NCBI RefSeq assembly: GCF_009617585.1
Contig: NZ_WIXI01000048.1
Coordinates: 1-64,000 of the forward strand
Reading direction: 5' to 3'
From: Endobacterium cereale
Lineage (GTDB): Bacteria > Pseudomonadota > Alphaproteobacteria > Rhizobiales > Rhizobiaceae
Length of the DNA stretch: 64,000 nucleotides
Of the stretch, positions 36,543-44,828 are shown piece after piece; positions within the stretch are counted from its first letter, which is position 1; each line of letters begins with the position of its first letter. The notes beneath the pieces were generated by a model. It had not been told where the DNA came from. It did no database searches and saw nothing but the letters and a program-made list of their open reading frames with translations. A program made the position numbers and the translations under genes.

Positions 36543-36986
36543 ATGCCAAGCACGATCAAGCTGCACCGCGTTCTCGCCACCAAGCCGGAAAAGGTCTATC
36601 GCGCCTTTATCGAAGCGGACGCACTGACCAAATGGTTTCCGCCGAACGGCTTTACGTGCGCGGTGCATCATTTCGATGCCAAGGTGGGGGGCACGTTCAA
36701 AATGTCGTTCAGAAATTTCACGACCGGCGACAGCCATTCCTTCGGCGGCGAGTTTCTGGAACTCGTACCGGGTGAACGCCTGCGTTACACCGACAGTTTT
36801 GAAGACCCAAACCTTCCGGGCGTGATGGAAGTTACCGTGACCTTGAAGGCTGTATCCTGCGGCACCGAGATGCACATCACCCAGGCCGGCGTGCCGGACG
36901 TCATACCCGCCGAATCCTGCTATCTCGGCTGGCAGGAATGCCTGGCGAACCTGCACAGGCTGGTGGAACCGGAAATCAGCGAATAA
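36543..36986 (+). CDS. SRPBCC (AHSA1/START-like) protein
   Basis: A 147-residue small-ligand-binding protein of the AHSA1-like SRPBCC group. Typical marks are HRVLATKPEKVYRAFIEADALTKWFPPNG, quoted here only as its span (residues 7-35), FDAKVGGTFKMSFRNFTTGD, and the C-terminal long helix GWQECLANLHRLVE. The hydrophobic pocket of this fold binds lipids or aromatic metabolites; the ligand is unknown. The ribosome site is excellent (aggaggaa). A divergent or operon partner is not evident. Confidence 0.87.
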   Translation: MPSTIKLHRVLATKPEKVYRAFIEADALTKWFPPNGFTCAVHHFDAKVGGTFKMSFRNFTTGDSHSFGGEFLELVPGERLRYTDSFEDPNLPGVMEVTVTLKAVSCGTEMHITQAGVPDVIPAESCYLGWQECLANLHRLVEPEISE

Positions 36987-37202
36987 TGGCGTGATGCCGG
37001 AATGAGAAAGACCATAGCCCGAGCTTGAAGGCAGGGCGGTGCATTTTTATATCCGCGTCAGGGCTAGGATCGAATTGACGATCCGAACAGGTCCTGACGC
37101 GTGAGAACTGCCTCGACCGTCTGTACGGCGTGTCGTGCCTCCTCGCGAGTTTTTGAGCACTTGGATTTCCATCGTGAACAATTTCACAGCGAGGACAGGC
37201 TA

Positions 37203-38210
37203 ATGGCACTCAAGGATATTCTTCCGAGCCGGATCGGTTTCGGCTCGGCACCGCTCGGCAACATGTTTCGCGACATTCCCGACGACGAGGCGTTGGCCAC
37301 CGTCGAAGCCGCCTGGACTGATGGCATTCGCTATTACGACAATGCCCCATTCTACGGCGCAGGGCTTGCCGAAATCCGTATGGGCGAGGCACTGGCAGGC
37401 AAGCCGCGTGAAGAATATGTGATCTCTACCAAGGTTGGCCGGGTGATCCTTGATGAGGTCGAGGATGTCAGCGCCCGCGATCAGGGTGAAAAGGGTGGCG
37501 TCTTCAGCCATGGCCTGCCCAACAAGGTTGTCAACGACTACAGTCACGACGCGACACTGCGTTCCATCGAAGACAGCCTCAAGCGCCTGAAGACCGACCA
37601 TATCGAAATCGCTTTCGTGCACGATCTGGCACAGGATTTCTGGGGCGACCGGTGGCTCGAAAAGTTCGAGGAAGCGCGCAATGGCGCCTTCAAGGCGCTC
37701 GACCGATTGCGCGATGAAGGGGTGATCAAGGCTTGGGGCCTCGGTGTCAATCGCGTCGAGCCAATTGAACTGGTGCTGGAACTGGATGAGCCGAAGCCAG
37801 ACGCTTTTCTCCTCGCCGGGCGCTACACACTGCTCGACCATGACAAGGCGCTGCAGCGGGTGATGCCGATGGTGGTCGAGCGTGGCCTCGGCGTGGTGGT
37901 CGGCGGACCTTACAGTTCGGGCGCGCTGGTCGGAGGACCGAATTTCGAATACGCGCCGATCAAGCCGGAAATGGCGGCGAAAATCGCGAAGATCAAGGCG
38001 ATTGCCGATCGCCACGGTGTCAGCATGAAGGCGGCAGGCCTGCAATTTTCGCTGGCCAACCCAGCCGTTGCTGCCGTCATTCCGGGTGCCAGCCAACCGT
38101 CACGCATTGCCGAGGATGGCGCTGCCTTTCGGGAAAAAATTCCGGCCGATTTCTGGCAGGAATTGCGCACGACAGGACTTGTCAATCCTGAGGCACCGCT
38201 GCCGGTCTGA
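37203..38210 (+). CDS. Aldo/keto reductase (D-threo-aldose 1-dehydrogenase group)
   Basis: A 335-residue NAD(P)-dependent TIM-barrel oxidoreductase. The catalytic tetrad is visible as D and Y in YDNAPFYGAGLAEIR (residues 40-54), K in ISTKVGR and H in IAFVHDL. The wording GSAPLGNMFRDIPDDEA near the start is that of the D-threo-aldose 1-dehydrogenase / L-fucose dehydrogenase / pyridoxal 4-dehydrogenase branch. The exact sugar substrate cannot be told. I chose the ATG at 37203 because it starts the canonical barrel; an aggac site lies upstream. Confidence 0.9.
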   Translation: MALKDILPSRIGFGSAPLGNMFRDIPDDEALATVEAAWTDGIRYYDNAPFYGAGLAEIRMGEALAGKPREEYVISTKVGRVILDEVEDVSARDQGEKGGVFSHGLPNKVVNDYSHDATLRSIEDSLKRLKTDHIEIAFVHDLAQDFWGDRWLEKFEEARNGAFKALDRLRDEGVIKAWGLGVNRVEPIELVLELDEPKPDAFLLAGRYTLLDHDKALQRVMPMVVERGLGVVVGGPYSSGALVGGPNFEYAPIKPEMAAKIAKIKAIADRHGVSMKAAGLQFSLANPAVAAVIPGASQPSRIAEDGAAFREKIPADFWQELRTTGLVNPEAPLPV

Positions 38211-38296
38211 TAGGCCATGGTTTATCCGGGCCGCATATCGGAAGTGTAGCCCGGACCTATTCCCATCAATGGCAGGAATGATGATCGCGCTTGTGC

Positions 38297-38824
38297 TCAG
38301 ATCGCGGTGGGCTGGAACATGTAACCGCCCTCGGCATCGCTGTCGAAACGTCCCAGCTTTCGCACGCATTCCGGAACCTCTCCCGAAATACCGGCCGATA
38401 TGACCAGACCACCGGACCCACCTTGCGAAACGGAAGCGCTCTGAAGAGGAAGCATGTTACCCGCGTGATCGAGGCGATAATGCCCGAAGCGGTCGCTCAG
38501 GCGCAGATCACCGTCACCGAGTTCACAGACGTCGATGCGCGATGCTCCACCGGTGTCGGTGGAAAGCTCGCTTACACGTTTGCTGCCATCCGCCGTGACG
38601 ACCGTCAGAACACGACGATATTCGGCAAGATAGGGATGGATGACGTATCGTTCCAAGGTCATCGATAGCGTGCCGACCCTGGCCTCGACCCTGTCCGCCA
38701 GCGGATAATCGCCGCGGCTGATGCGCCAGCCGTCATACAGAATAGGACCGGCAATCGTCAGGACCGGAATCACGGCGATGGACAGAAGGCAAACGAGCAC
38801 GATCCTCTTTGCGCCAAGCCTCAT
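38297..38824 (-). CDS. Membrane-anchored periplasmic protein, paralogue A of the GH19 cassette
   Basis: A 175-residue protein with an N-terminal membrane helix (about residues 8-28) and a probable periplasmic domain of about 145 residues. It is clearly related to 39760-40299: both have a TLxxxRYxxHPxxAEYRxV core (here TLERYVIHPYLAEYRRVLTV), an acidic SELSTDTGG segment, a conserved Cys a few residues later (DVCELGDGDLRL), and a closing GGYxFQP. It is the last gene of the three-gene cassette around the GH19 enzyme. The family is not one I recognise. A role as inhibitor or partner of the lysozyme is inference. Confidence 0.6.
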   Translation of the reverse strand: MRLGAKRIVLVCLLSIAVIPVLTIAGPILYDGWRISRGDYPLADRVEARVGTLSMTLERYVIHPYLAEYRRVLTVVTADGSKRVSELSTDTGGASRIDVCELGDGDLRLSDRFGHYRLDHAGNMLPLQSASVSQGGSGGLVISAGISGEVPECVRKLGRFDSDAEGGYMFQPTAI

Positions 38825-38955
38825 CTACCCCTCCAATCCAGCCACGACACCATCATTCACTTGCCGATCTGCGCTGTGGCCAAGCCCGCGCATACATCGC
38901 CAGTGTGAAGTGGCCGCGGAGAACATGCTGCGTTGAGAACGACAGGTCAATCCCG

Positions 38956-39690
38956 TCAAACCGAGCGCCGCTGGCCCACCAATGTCCTTGGTACGGGTGC
39001 CGCAAAACGGATCGGCTCCAGAACAGGCATCAGCGCCGCGACATTGTTCAGACGGCTCAGCATCGGATCATGGCCCGCCATTCGCGCTTCGTGATCGGCA
39101 ACGCTTACGCGATGCCCTTTCCATTTTTCCACAAGCCCGTGAAAATTGCCGGCGTCGGCTTGAGCATTCAGTCCCTTCCAACTCCAGAAGGCGGCCAGAA
39201 TGGCTGGCTGAAACCTTGCCTCCGCAGCGAGTTCCGGGCGATTTATCAGATCAAGGCCGCAGCGCTGGCCAACTTCCCAATACTCTTCCCGACCGATGAT
39301 CTGGGGGCCGCCACGGCCGATGAAGCGTGAGCCATCCGTAGTGCCGCGCCCATTGCCCATGCAGTCGCCATAAATGTCGTCGATCGCCTTTTTCTGCCAA
39401 CCGTAGCCCGAACCATAGGCCTTGCGCACGGCAGCGGCGTCAGAAAACCTCGCTGGCCAGGTCTTGGCCACCCCTTCCGAGGAATAATAGATGTCTTCCG
39501 TCAGATTCTTGAGACTGAAACCATCGCACTCGTGCTTAACGTTGGCCAAGGCATAGGCCAGCCGTGTACGGCTCATGGTGATGCCCGCAGCGGCTAAAAG
39601 CGGCGCTCCGTCGATAAAGGCTTGGAGGATTGCATTCGAGGCCCGCGGGAATATCGCGCGCCAGTCTGCTCCCCGCAGCACCAGCACCAT
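38956..39690 (-). CDS. Glycoside hydrolase family 19 (chitinase/lysozyme-like) enzyme
   Basis: A 244-residue GH19-type muramidase or chitinase. The catalytic region is clear: ALANVKHECDGFSLKNLTE carries the likely catalytic Glu pair (E54 and E65). The substrate-groove motif DGSRFIGRGGPQIIGREEY (residues 119-137) matches the R-x-x-GRG-x-x-Q-x-T/I-GR pattern of GH19 endolysins. There is no signal peptide, so export would need a holin, a type VI or other system. It lies between two paralogous membrane-anchored proteins on the same strand. No phage structural genes are nearby. Confidence 0.8.
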   Translation of the reverse strand: MVLVLRGADWRAIFPRASNAILQAFIDGAPLLAAAGITMSRTRLAYALANVKHECDGFSLKNLTEDIYYSSEGVAKTWPARFSDAAAVRKAYGSGYGWQKKAIDDIYGDCMGNGRGTTDGSRFIGRGGPQIIGREEYWEVGQRCGLDLINRPELAAEARFQPAILAAFWSWKGLNAQADAGNFHGLVEKWKGHRVSVADHEARMAGHDPMLSRLNNVAALMPVLEPIRFAAPVPRTLVGQRRSV

Positions 39691-39737
39691 GTCACATGCA
39701 TCCTTGAGAAAACAAATGTGACAATATCACACATTAT
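39691..39737 (-). promoter_or_regulatory. Inverted-repeat operator candidate upstream of the GH19 gene
   Basis: The AT-rich 69-base gap before the GH19 start holds tgtga-caata-tcaca (39717-39731) and a second inverted pair gtcacat (39691-39697) / atgtgac (39716-39722). The tgtga half-sites repeat three times, which looks like a regulator site. Confidence 0.4.
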
Positions 39738-39759
39738 ATTAGCGTGCGAGATGAATTTC

Positions 39760-40299
39760 TCATGGTCGATCAGGGGCTGCGGGCTGGAAGCCGTAGCCTC
39801 CAACATCTCCATAACCGAATTTGCCAACCGGCCAGGCACAGCGCGCGACTTGCGAAGTCGTGTCCTCCACCTTCCTGATGTCACCGGCAGAGCTTATTTC
39901 GAGAATGGAGGCATTGTCCTCCAGCAACAGACTGCCGTCAGTATTGTTGCAGAGCTTGACGGTGCTCATGCCACCGCTATCCGGTTCCAGCTCGCGCGAA
40001 GACCGGCTATTGCCGGCCGTCACTTCGATCACCATGCGGTACTCCGCCATAAAGGGATGGGCGCGATAACGGACGAGACGCAAGGTCATCCCGCGAACTG
40101 TGGCCACGGACGCATCCTTGAATGCCTTTTCCGTCAATTGATCACCGGAGATTGCATAGTCATCCGACGCGGCCATACTTTCCCAGACCTTGCCGGCCAC
40201 ATGCACGGCGTAGATGAAGAGGCCGACCGCAATGGCAACAAGCACGACGAGAACGACGCCGATGATCTTCAGCGCCGTCACAAGCCTCCGTTTTGCCAT
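39760..40299 (-). CDS. Membrane-anchored periplasmic protein, paralogue B of the GH19 cassette
   Basis: A 179-residue protein with a basic N-terminus, one strong membrane helix (about residues 10-32, rich in Val/Ile) and a periplasmic domain. It shares with paralogue A (38297-38824) the TLRLVRYRAHPFMAEYRMVI core, the ELEPDSGG segment, the Cys in KLCNNTDGSLLL and the end GGYGFQPA. It is the first gene of the cassette, 69 bases before the GH19 gene and 13 bases after the end of ppx upstream. Its topology (N-in anchor, periplasmic domain) is what one expects of lysozyme immunity or inhibitor proteins, but this is inference. Confidence 0.6.
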   Translation of the reverse strand: MAKRRLVTALKIIGVVLVVLVAIAVGLFIYAVHVAGKVWESMAASDDYAISGDQLTEKAFKDASVATVRGMTLRLVRYRAHPFMAEYRMVIEVTAGNSRSSRELEPDSGGMSTVKLCNNTDGSLLLEDNASILEISSAGDIRKVEDTTSQVARCAWPVGKFGYGDVGGYGFQPAAPDRP

Positions 40300-40312
40300 G
40301 GGCGGCCCGTCC

Positions 40313-41833
40313 TTATTCGTAACGGAAGGCCAGCCGCTTTCCGGTCAGCTTTGCCAGTTGTTGCAAACGACCATCCAGACGTTCCCCGGAAAAGTCGCGA
40401 TAGGCTGGCGGCACCACGAATTCGAGATCGATATCCGGCTGAACGGACGGACGGAAACTCAGGTGGTTGACGATGCCCGGCATGGATGCAGAGAACAAAT
40501 ACACCACCCGCAGAAGACCACCCAGAAGCTTTGCCAGTTCCAGCAGGCGCGGGGTACCAATGGCGGCCAAGGGGCCGGTGGCACCATTGTCGCTCAGGCC
40601 TTCGAACCGGTAATAGTTGGCAAGCGCGATATAAGCGCGGCCGGCATGGGTGATGCCGGTAAACGAAGAATGCGCGATGATGTTGAGTGCCTGCAGGCCA
40701 CGGTAATCCGGATGGGCGCGCCAGCTGATATCCGCCAGAAGGCAGGCGGCGCGGCGATAGCGGCTTTCCTCGTCGCTTTCATCTATACCGAACACCGGCA
40801 CCATGCGGCCGGTCCATTCCGCCAGTTCACGTGCATGTTCGGGCGAACGGGCGCGCAGAATGGCAAGCTGGTCGGCAGCCACCAGAAGCGGGTCGGATGC
40901 CTTGTCTTTAGGCGACAGTTTTGAATAGAGGTAGCCTTCGCGTACGCCCTGCGCCGAAACGATGATGCGCGACGGCTTCATCACCGCCAGCACTTCCTGC
41001 ATGGCGACGGCGCCGAAGGGCAAAAGAGCGCGGCGGTTTTTCGAGACCGCCTGCCAGGCCGGGTTCTTTGCCGCCGTGCCGTCGACAATTTCCTTCAGAA
41101 AGGCCTGCATTTCGGCTAGTGGCAACTCATAACCCTGCATCATATGCAGGGGGTAACCGCGCATTTCCATATGCAGCTTGGCAACATTGCGCCACGTGCC
41201 GCCAACCGCGTAAAAGGTACGTCCCTCGCCCTTGGACAGCAGTTTCGCGGACTTCACCTGCTGCCGCGCAAAAGCGCGCGCCTTGGCAATAGAGCCGCCT
41301 GAATATTCGGACAGGCGCAAGCCACCAAGCGGCAGCGTTATGCCCTTGCCGAGTTCATGGTCGTGAATATCGATCAATTCCAGAGAACCGCCGCCGAGAT
41401 CGCCGGCAATGCCATCGGCATGATGAAACCCGCTGGTGACACCGAGCGCCGAATAATACGCTTCTTCCTCGCCGGAAAGGACGTGCGCTTCCTGGCCGAG
41501 AATTCCTTCGACATTGCGGATGAAATCCGGGCCATTAGAGGCTTCGCGGGCTGCGGCGGTGGCCAGGACGTAGATTTCCGTGGCACCTGCCTGCACAGAC
41601 AAGGCCCTGAAACGACGCAGTGCCGCGAGCGCACGATCAACCGCCTCGGGGTCCATGCGACCGCTCGAGCCTAATCCCTTGCCGAGACCACATAACACCT
41701 TCTCGTTGAAAAGGGTGGTTGGGGCGCGGGAAAGGCCTTCGTAGATGACGACGCGAACGGAATTCGAGCCGATGTCGATAACGGAAACAGGAGCGCTACC
41801 TTGGACGCGCCCCTGAGCTTCTGTTCGTACCAT
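40313..41833 (-). CDS. ppx: Exopolyphosphatase (Ppx/GppA family)
   Basis: A 506-residue enzyme of the actin/Hsp70-like phosphatase superfamily that removes terminal phosphates from polyphosphate (and, in some members, the 5' phosphate of pppGpp). The phosphate-1 motif is VIDIGSNSVRVVIYEG at residues 18-33; phosphate-2 is in GDLGGGSLELIDI. The C-terminal all-helical HD-like domain is present, as in the long rhizobial version. It follows ppk by 20 bases on the same strand, so the synthesis and breakdown genes are co-transcribed. Confidence 0.93.
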   Translation of the reverse strand: MVRTEAQGRVQGSAPVSVIDIGSNSVRVVIYEGLSRAPTTLFNEKVLCGLGKGLGSSGRMDPEAVDRALAALRRFRALSVQAGATEIYVLATAAAREASNGPDFIRNVEGILGQEAHVLSGEEEAYYSALGVTSGFHHADGIAGDLGGGSLELIDIHDHELGKGITLPLGGLRLSEYSGGSIAKARAFARQQVKSAKLLSKGEGRTFYAVGGTWRNVAKLHMEMRGYPLHMMQGYELPLAEMQAFLKEIVDGTAAKNPAWQAVSKNRRALLPFGAVAMQEVLAVMKPSRIIVSAQGVREGYLYSKLSPKDKASDPLLVAADQLAILRARSPEHARELAEWTGRMVPVFGIDESDEESRYRRAACLLADISWRAHPDYRGLQALNIIAHSSFTGITHAGRAYIALANYYRFEGLSDNGATGPLAAIGTPRLLELAKLLGGLLRVVYLFSASMPGIVNHLSFRPSVQPDIDLEFVVPPAYRDFSGERLDGRLQQLAKLTGKRLAFRYE

Positions 41834-41853
41834 GCGAGCCTACAAGTTGGGCC

Positions 41854-44046
41854 TTATTTCTTTCGTCCGGACATGACGCCCGCGATCAGTTTCGGCGCAC
41901 TCGATTTCAAGGCTTCACCACGTCCAGACAGTGACGGGTTGGTCATGAAATACTGCTGGGCGTTGAAAGGTTCCTCTCCATGACGAACCTCCATCCGCCG
42001 CGATGTGCCGTCGGGCAATATCTCGTAGCTCTGCTGGTTGTCAATGAGATTGCCCAGCATGATCTGTGAAAGAACCTGTTCATGCACGGTAGGATTGAGC
42101 AAAGGCACCAGGGTTTCGACGCGGCGATCGAGGTTGCGCGGCATCATGTCGGCCGAGCCGATATAGACGAGCGCCTTTTCCGACGGCAGGCCGAAACCGT
42201 TGCCGAAGCAGAAGATGCGGCTGTGTTCGAGGAAACGGCCGACGATCGATTTGACGCGGATATTGTCGGACAGACCCGGAACCTGCGGACGCAGGCAGCA
42301 GATGCCGCGGATGACAAGATCGACATCGACGCCGGCATGGCCAGCGCGATAAAGAGCATCGATGATTTCGGGATCGACCAGCGAATTCATCTTCATCCAG
42401 ATGGCAGCCGGGCGGCCCTGCTTGGCGTGGACGATCTCCTCCTCGATATGACGGAGAATACGCGGACGCAGCGTATAAGGCGACACGGCCAGCTTCATGC
42501 TTTCGGTCGGCTCGCCGTAACCGGTGATGAAGTTGAAGATGTTGGCCATGTCATGACCGATCTTCGGATTACAGGTAAAGAAGGACAGGTCCGTGTAGAT
42601 CTTCGCCGTGATCGGGTGATAGTTGCCGGTGCCGAGGTGGCAATAGGTGCGCAACTTGCCGTCTTCACGGCGCACGACCATCGACATTTTGGCATGAGTC
42701 TTGAGTTCGATGAAACCGAACACGACCTGTACGCCGGCGCGCTCGAGGTCGCGGGCCCAACGGATGTTGGCTTCTTCGTCGAAACGCGCCTTCAACTCGA
42801 CCAGTGCCGTCACCGACTTGCCGGCTTCAGCGGCATCGATCAGGGCTCGGACGATGGGGCTGTCGTTGGAGGTTCTGTAGAGGGTTTGCTTGATGGCGAG
42901 GACGTCGGGGTCGCGGGCCGCCTGCAGAAGGAACTGCACCACCACGTCAAAACTTTCGTACGGATGATGGACCACCATGTCCTTTTCGCGGATGGCGGCG
43001 AGGCAGTCTCCGGCGTGTTCACGGACGCGTTCGGGAAATCGCGCATTGTAGGGCGGAAATCGCAAGTCATCACGCGGAGCCTTGGCGATCTCGGAAATCG
43101 TGTTGAGGGCGAGCAGGCCCGGCAGAACCGCGACGCGGTTGTCCGGCACGCCCAATTCCTGCACTACGAACTGGCGCAGCGAGGCCGGCATTTCCGAATC
43201 GGTCTCGATACGGATGACCTTTCCGCGACGGCGGCGTTTCAGCGCGGTTTCGAAGAAGCGCACCAAGTCTTCGGCTTCTTCCTCGACTTCAAGGTCGCTG
43301 TCGCGGATGAGGCGGAAGGTACCGGCGCCTCTGACCTCGTAACCGGGGAAAAGGCGGTCGGTGAACATGCTCACCACGTCTTCCAACGTGATGTAGCGGA
43401 CGGTGGCGCCAGCATCGGGCAGGCGAATGAAGCGATCGAGCGTCGTGGGCAGGCGCAAGAGACCCGTCATCGGCTCCTTGCCGTGCTTGCTGTCGAGCTG
43501 CAGGCCCATGGTGAAGCCGAGGTTCGGAATGAACGGGAACGGATGGGCGGGATCGATGGCAAGCGGCGTCAAGACCGGGAACAGGTCCTCCTCGAAATCA
43601 GTGGCCAGCCAGTTGCGATCTTCTTCGGTCAAAGACGCCGGTCGGACGATGAGGATGTCTTCCTTGGCGAGGTACTGCTGCAGGACGGCAAGCGAAGCCT
43701 GCTGCTCCATCTGCAGGTTGTCGATTTCCTTGAGGATTTCTTCCAGCTGCTCGGCCGGCGTCTTGCCGTCAGGGCTGCGCACCAGAATGTTCTGGCGCAC
43801 CTGGCCTTCTAGGCCGGCGACGCGAACCATGAAAAATTCATCGAGGTTGGCGGCGGAAATCGACAGGAAGCGGATGCGCTCCAGCAGCGGATGATCGGTA
43901 TTGAGCGTTTCTTCAAGGACGCGGCGGTTGAACTGCAACCAGGAAAATTCGCGGTTGATAAAGCGCTCGGGGCTGGCCATCAGCTCCTCGAAGCTCGGGG
44001 CCGCCTCAACTTCGTTGGCTTCATGCGTATCGGCGATCTGGTCCAT
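41854..44046 (-). CDS. ppk: Polyphosphate kinase 1
   Basis: A 730-residue kinase that makes polyphosphate from ATP. Its parts, in order, are the N-terminal domain (about 30-135, FINREFSWLQFNRRVLEE), the head domain, and the two PLD-like catalytic domains. The autophosphorylated His lies in KTHAKMSMVVR and the second catalytic region in TYCHLGTGNYHP. The start at 44046 is supported by gaggga upstream; the frame is open another 22 codons. It forms a minus-strand cluster with hdaA upstream and ppx downstream, which is the usual rhizobial order. Confidence 0.96.
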   Translation of the reverse strand: MDQIADTHEANEVEAAPSFEELMASPERFINREFSWLQFNRRVLEETLNTDHPLLERIRFLSISAANLDEFFMVRVAGLEGQVRQNILVRSPDGKTPAEQLEEILKEIDNLQMEQQASLAVLQQYLAKEDILIVRPASLTEEDRNWLATDFEEDLFPVLTPLAIDPAHPFPFIPNLGFTMGLQLDSKHGKEPMTGLLRLPTTLDRFIRLPDAGATVRYITLEDVVSMFTDRLFPGYEVRGAGTFRLIRDSDLEVEEEAEDLVRFFETALKRRRRGKVIRIETDSEMPASLRQFVVQELGVPDNRVAVLPGLLALNTISEIAKAPRDDLRFPPYNARFPERVREHAGDCLAAIREKDMVVHHPYESFDVVVQFLLQAARDPDVLAIKQTLYRTSNDSPIVRALIDAAEAGKSVTALVELKARFDEEANIRWARDLERAGVQVVFGFIELKTHAKMSMVVRREDGKLRTYCHLGTGNYHPITAKIYTDLSFFTCNPKIGHDMANIFNFITGYGEPTESMKLAVSPYTLRPRILRHIEEEIVHAKQGRPAAIWMKMNSLVDPEIIDALYRAGHAGVDVDLVIRGICCLRPQVPGLSDNIRVKSIVGRFLEHSRIFCFGNGFGLPSEKALVYIGSADMMPRNLDRRVETLVPLLNPTVHEQVLSQIMLGNLIDNQQSYEILPDGTSRRMEVRHGEEPFNAQQYFMTNPSLSGRGEALKSSAPKLIAGVMSGRKK

Positions 44047-44108
44047 GCCCCGTCCCTCATATGTTAGCCTTGCGGCGGTATAACGTTTTGACGACGGAAC
44101 TGTGACAG

Positions 44109-44828
44109 TCAACCGTCCCCGTCGTCGCGAGCGCCTTCTTCGCCGAAGGTTTCCAGCACTTCGGCGGCAATATTGCGGCTGATGCGGGTGCCTCGCGCCA
44201 GCGCCAGACGATCGATCTGATCCACCACGCGCTGGGCTGCTTCCAGTGACCGCTCCATGCGTGCCACGATATACCCGACAATCTTGTCATCGATATTAAG
44301 CTGACGATCGGCAAACAATTTGACGATCACCTGCGCCAGGAGGTCTTCGTCCGGTTCGCCGATCTCGACGATGGTTACCGCCTTGAGGCGCGAGCGCAAA
44401 TCCGGCAGGGTGACACCCCATGCGGACGGCCATGTGCGCGAGGTCATCAGCAGGCTGGAGCCGTTTTCGCGCACGCTGTTGATGACGTGAAAGAGTTCGG
44501 TGTCATCGAAATCACGACGGTCGGCATCCTCGAACAGGACTGGGCCTGCGGCTGCCGCCAGATTGGCGTGTTCGCCGGGGATCGGATGGATGTCCCTGGC
44601 GCCGCTCTTCTCGCGCCAGATGCTGGCGAGATGTGTCTTGCCGGAACCGGCGGGACCGGCCAGCACGATGACCGGCGACGGCCATGCCGGCCAACTATCG
44701 ACAATCGCCACGGCTGCGCTGACCGGGCCGGAGACCAGCAGGTCGTCGCGGCCCGTTGCCGGATCGTGGGAAAAGGATAGCGCCAGCTGCTCGCTGCGCT
44801 TAGGCGTCTGCCGGTCGTTTTCGGTCAT
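44109..44828 (-). CDS. hdaA: DnaA regulatory inactivator HdaA
   Basis: A 239-residue AAA+ protein of the Hda type that, with the beta clamp, stimulates ATP hydrolysis by DnaA and prevents re-initiation of replication. The clamp-binding motif QLALSF is at residues 14-19. Walker A is GPAGSGKTHL (58-67), the Walker B-like strand is PVLFEDADR, and the sensor and arginine-finger regions follow in the DLRSRLKAV helix. It overlaps the end of the AI-2E transporter gene by four bases (ATGA), so the two are translationally coupled. ppk follows after 62 bases. Confidence 0.93.
   Translation of the reverse strand: MTENDRQTPKRSEQLALSFSHDPATGRDDLLVSGPVSAAVAIVDSWPAWPSPVIVLAGPAGSGKTHLASIWREKSGARDIHPIPGEHANLAAAAGPVLFEDADRRDFDDTELFHVINSVRENGSSLLMTSRTWPSAWGVTLPDLRSRLKAVTIVEIGEPDEDLLAQVIVKLFADRQLNIDDKIVGYIVARMERSLEAAQRVVDQIDRLALARGTRISRNIAAEVLETFGEEGARDDGDG

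Noticed and set aside
38956..39690. Prophage endolysin as part of a prophage
   Set aside because: No capsid, tail, integrase, holin or terminase genes are present in the surrounding region, so a prophage call is not supported.
39717..39731. A genuine Crp binding site
   Set aside because: The half-sites match tgtga/tcaca but the spacer is five bases, not six. I kept it only as an unassigned operator candidate.
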